In this document: positions 61,408 through 64,000 of the stretch, piece after piece
Layout of the letters: every line of letters starts with the position of its first letter
Position numbering within the stretch: position 1 is the stretch's first letter
Assembly (NCBI GenBank): GCA_945919375.1
Contig: CAMEJD010000001.1
Span: 118,689-182,688 of the forward strand
Length of the DNA: 64,000 nt
Source of the DNA: an uncultured Clostridia bacterium
GTDB taxonomy: Bacteria; Bacillota; Clostridia; Christensenellales; UBA1242
Direction: 5' to 3'
Notes under the pieces: model-generated
What the model was told of the DNA's origin: nothing
Database searches by the model: none
The model's input: the letters and a program-made list of their open reading frames with translations, nothing else
Position numbers and translations under genes: made by a program

Positions 61408-62562
61408 TTATTTTACAATTTTGTCAGCTTCAACATATTTTTTATATTTTGGATACATTGAAATTGATATATTGTCTTGAATACTTTTTATCGCATCTTT
61501 AGTCTTTTTGTCAAGTGATTTAGGGCTTTCCGCTTTAAGTGTTACAAGCAAATCTCCCCTTGTTTCTCTATGCAAAATTTTTGCACCTTTGTTCTTGATT
61601 CTCATAACTGTTCCACTTTGGGTCAATTCTTTTATTTCAAGATTAAATATTCCATCAAGAGTTGGAACTTCAATATTTCCCCCCAAAATAAGCGTTGTAA
61701 ATGGCACAAAAACATCCAAATACAAGTCATTACCCTTTCTTGTAAGCAATTTGTCTGGGGCAACTGTTATTCTTATGTTAAGGTCGCCATTTTGTCCGCC
61801 ACCGGCAGTAAGAGGAGCATTTCCTTGCCCACTCATACGCAAGATTTGGTCGTCATCAATTCCACCGGGAACTTTTATTTGAACAGTTTTTTGAACTCTC
61901 TTATAGCCTTTTCCACTACAAGAATCACATTTTTCCTTGATAATCTTTCCTGTTCCACCACATTTTTGGCAAGCACCTTCACGAATTGTTGTTCCAAATA
62001 TTGTGCTTTGTTGATATCTAACTCTGCCCATACCTTTGCAGTCCGGGCAAATGGTGTATTCTTTTCCGCCTTTTGCGCCTGTTCCACCGCAATCACTGCA
62101 AGTTTCATACTTGTTGATTGTAATATTTTTTGTAACACCTTCGCACGCTTCTTTTAGGGTTATTGTCATTGAAACATTTATATCTTCACCACGATACACT
62201 TGGCGTCTTGAACTTCTGCTACTTCCTCCACCAAATGCCGAGAAAATATCCCCAAAAATATCCCCAAAATCACCAGAGAAATCAAAGCCTCCGCCCATAT
62301 TCGTTGCACCACTGCCACCACCAAATCCAGAGAATTGTGGGCCATCTGCACTACCAAATTGGTCATAATTGCTCTTTTTTTGTGGGTCAGACAAAACTTC
62401 ATAGGCTTCGTTTACTTCCTTAAACTTGTCTGCTGCTTCGGGATTGTCTTTATTTAGGTCTGGGTGATACTTTTTTGCCATTTTTCTATATGCTGATTTT
62501 ATTTCATCTGCTGAAGCATTTTTGTCAATGCCTAAAATTGCATAATAATCTTTACTAGCCAT
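61408..62562 (-). CDS. dnaJ: Chaperone protein DnaJ
   Basis: 384 residues: J domain with YHPDLN (HPD), Gly/Phe-rich linker ([25 protein letters not shown]), four zinc motifs ([32 protein letters not shown]) and two C-terminal beta domains. It stimulates DnaK ATPase and binds clients. 63 bases after dnaK with a weak hairpin between. Start preceded by AAAGGAGAAATGT. Confidence 0.97.
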   Translation of the reverse strand: MASKDYYAILGIDKNASADEIKSAYRKMAKKYHPDLNKDNPEAADKFKEVNEAYEVLSDPQKKSNYDQFGSADGPQFSGFGGGSGATNMGGGFDFSGDFGDIFGDIFSAFGGGSSRSSRRQVYRGEDINVSMTITLKEACEGVTKNITINKYETCSDCGGTGAKGGKEYTICPDCKGMGRVRYQQSTIFGTTIREGACQKCGGTGKIIKEKCDSCSGKGYKRVQKTVQIKVPGGIDDDQILRMSGQGNAPLTAGGGQNGDLNIRITVAPDKLLTRKGNDLYLDVFVPFTTLILGGNIEVPTLDGIFNLEIKELTQSGTVMRIKNKGAKILHRETRGDLLVTLKAESPKSLDKKTKDAIKSIQDNISISMYPKYKKYVEADKIVK

Positions 62563-62582
62563 ACATTTCTCCTTTTACAAAA

Positions 62583-62609
62583 ATTAAAGCCTACCTATCG
62601 TGGTAGGCT
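62583..62609 (-). terminator. Hairpin between dnaK and dnaJ
   Basis: AGCCTACC and GGTAGGCT form an 8-bp stem, with T-rich sequence after it; likely a partial terminator lowering dnaJ relative to dnaK. Confidence 0.6.
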
Positions 62610-62625
62610 ATAATTTTATTTAGAT

Positions 62626-64000
62626 TTATTTCTTGTCGTCGTCAACAACAACTTCTGGGTCAGTCCCATCGTTTGAGCCATTATTGTTGTTATCGCCATT
62701 GTCACCATTTCCTTCTGGTTTTGCATTTTGATACATCTTTACAATAATAGGTTCAACTTTCTTTGTAAGTTCTTCACTTACTTTTTTAACTTCTTCAATA
62801 TCGTTTAAGTCTTGACCTTTCTTTGCTTCTGCAATTGCATCTTCAACAGTCTTTTTATCTTCTTCACTCAATTTGCTTTCGCTATCTTTTGCAAGTTTTT
62901 CAAGTTGATATACTTTGTTATCAAGTTCGTTCTTTGCATCAATAAGTTCACGACGTTTCTTGTCTTCTGCTTCATTTTGTTCAGCTTCTTTAACAGCCTT
63001 GTTGATTTCTTCTTCTGTCAAATTGCTTGAGGCAGTTATTGTGATTGATTGTTCCTTGTTTGTTCCAAGGTCTTTTGCACTAACATGAACGATACCGTTT
63101 GCATCAATATCAAATGTAACTTCAATTTGTGGAACACCTCTTGGTGCTGGTGGAATATCTGTTAATTGGAATCTTCCAAGAGTTTTGTTTTGTGCAGCAA
63201 ATTCTCTTTCACCTTGAAGAACATGAATATCAACACCTGCTTGGTTATCTGTTGCAGTTGAGAATATTTGTGATTTCTTTGTAGGGATTGTTGTGTTACG
63301 GTTAATAAGTTTTGTAAATACTCCACCCAATGTTTCAATACCAAGTGAAAGTGGTGTAACATCAAGCAAAAGTACATCTTTAACTTCACCAGCAAGAACA
63401 CCTGCTTGAATTGAAGCACCAATAGCAACACATTCATCAGGGTTAATTCCTTTGAAAGGTTCTTTCCCTGTGAATTCTTTTACTCTTTCATAAACTGCAG
63501 GAATACGTGTTGAACCACCAACAAGTATAACTTTTGCAATATCATTTATTGAAAGTTTTGCATCTGCAAGTGCTCTCTTTGTACATTCAATAGTTTTGTC
63601 AATGTAATCTGAAGTAATAGAGTCAAATTGTGCTCTTGTTAAATCATATTCCAAGTGTTTTGGACCTGTTGCATCGGCACTAATAAATGGAAGTGATATT
63701 GTTGTTTTTGGAGTTGCAGAAAGTTCAATTTTTGCCTTTTCTGCTGCTTCTTTTAATCTTTGCATTGCAAGTTTGTCTGTTGACAAATCAATGTTGTTCT
63801 TTTCTTTAAAATCTTTAACAAGAAGGTCAATAATTCTGTTATCAAAATCATCACCACCAAGTCTTGTATCACCATTTGTTGACAAAACTTCAAACACACC
63901 ATCACCAATTTCCAAGATAGATACATCAAATGTACCACCACCAAGGTCATAAACCAAAATCTTTTGGTTAGAGTTTTCACCTTTGTCAAGACCATATGCA
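62626..64000 (-). CDS. dnaK: Chaperone protein DnaK, C-terminal part
   Basis: The frame runs off the right edge ([22 protein letters not shown]); the listed Met is internal. Visible are the ATPase motifs [17 protein letters not shown] and [12 protein letters not shown], then the substrate-binding domain ([29 protein letters not shown]) and a Gly/Asn/Asp-rich tail ending VVVDDDKK. Roughly 460 codons of about 610 are present. It is the ATP-driven Hsp70; hrcA and grpE would be expected beyond the edge. Confidence 0.97.
   Translation of the reverse strand, partial: AYGLDKGENSNQKILVYDLGGGTFDVSILEIGDGVFEVLSTNGDTRLGGDDFDNRIIDLLVKDFKEKNNIDLSTDKLAMQRLKEAAEKAKIELSATPKTTISLPFISADATGPKHLEYDLTRAQFDSITSDYIDKTIECTKRALADAKLSINDIAKVILVGGSTRIPAVYERVKEFTGKEPFKGINPDECVAIGASIQAGVLAGEVKDVLLLDVTPLSLGIETLGGVFTKLINRNTTIPTKKSQIFSTATDNQAGVDIHVLQGEREFAAQNKTLGRFQLTDIPPAPRGVPQIEVTFDIDANGIVHVSAKDLGTNKEQSITITASSNLTEEEINKAVKEAEQNEAEDKKRRELIDAKNELDNKVYQLEKLAKDSESKLSEEDKKTVEDAIAEAKKGQDLNDIEEVKKVSEELTKKVEPIIVKMYQNAKPEGNGDNGDNNNNGSNDGTDPEVVVDDDKK

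Noticed and set aside
61508-62157. Plus-strand ORFs of 124 and 195 residues
   Set aside because: Antisense to dnaJ; composition reflects the dnaJ Gly-rich and zinc regions.

Overview
The window is AT-rich chromosomal DNA of a low-GC, endospore-forming Firmicute, most likely an uncultured clostridial lineage. The evidence is spmA/spmB, a SAM-I riboswitch before metK, the holB-ricT-trmN6-rsmI cluster, dnaK-dnaJ-rsmE-mtaB order, and an rnr-smpB-ssrA trans-translation block. There is no rRNA or CRISPR array. A few genes (rnr, holB, spmA, the U32 gene) have a promoter -10 element exactly six bases before the start codon and no Shine-Dalgarno, so leaderless mRNAs are likely.

Bases 1-36.06 kb are mostly housekeeping. 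In order: a partial KwaA-like membrane protein, a DUF308 protein, an MTH1-like Nudix hydrolase, tmRNA/SmpB/RNase R, an rpiB-X-gap operon, rsmA-tatD, spmAB, the holB operon, a histidine phosphatase, thymidine kinase, tRNA-Thr, and a split HipA-like kinase with a HipS-like partner. Then come membrane proteins, a four-gene heptose/glycosyltransferase operon (GT4, hddA, hddC-gmhB fusion, gmhA), tRNA-Ser, idi, metK, a HIT protein, MgtC, a Kef-type antiporter and a U32 peptidase-family gene. A duplicated repeat and a tRNA-Asn with a damaged copy close this part.

Bases 36.10-52.28 kb are an integrative element inserted in the anticodon loop of tRNA-Arg(TCT). The 5' half of that tRNA lies at 36,065-36,103 and the 3' half at 52,280-52,317; the halves complete each other base for base. 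The element carries an intact tRNA-Arg(CCT), a HicA-HicB-SecB-like toxin-antitoxin-chaperone operon, an integrase broken by one frameshift, an excisionase-like protein, a Rep protein with iterons, and a striking array of about twelve hairpins. It also carries a restriction-modification system (GIY-YIG/helicase/methylase-like protein plus Eco57I-like methylase), a serine invertase, two further genes including a GIY-YIG protein, and several small genes ending in an HNH-type protein. No relaxase or conjugation genes were seen.

The most interesting reading is at 47.49-48.39 kb. Two perfect 16-bp inverted repeats flank about 140 bp that contain an extended -10 promoter aimed at the methylase-helicase operon. 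A terminator sits just outside the far repeat, and the invertase gene follows. This is the layout of an invertible ON/OFF promoter switch for the restriction system. A second layer may be a hairpin that buries the methylase start codon. The second major oddity is the hairpin array at 40.97-41.65 kb: stems vary with compensating changes while the seven-base loop and flanks are conserved, directly upstream of rep.

Bases 52.3-64 kb return to the chromosome: uvrB, two small winged-helix/membrane proteins, a ComEC-like metallo-hydrolase, a patatin phospholipase, a coiled-coil membrane protein, mtaB, rsmE, dnaJ and the C-terminal two thirds of dnaK, which runs off the end.
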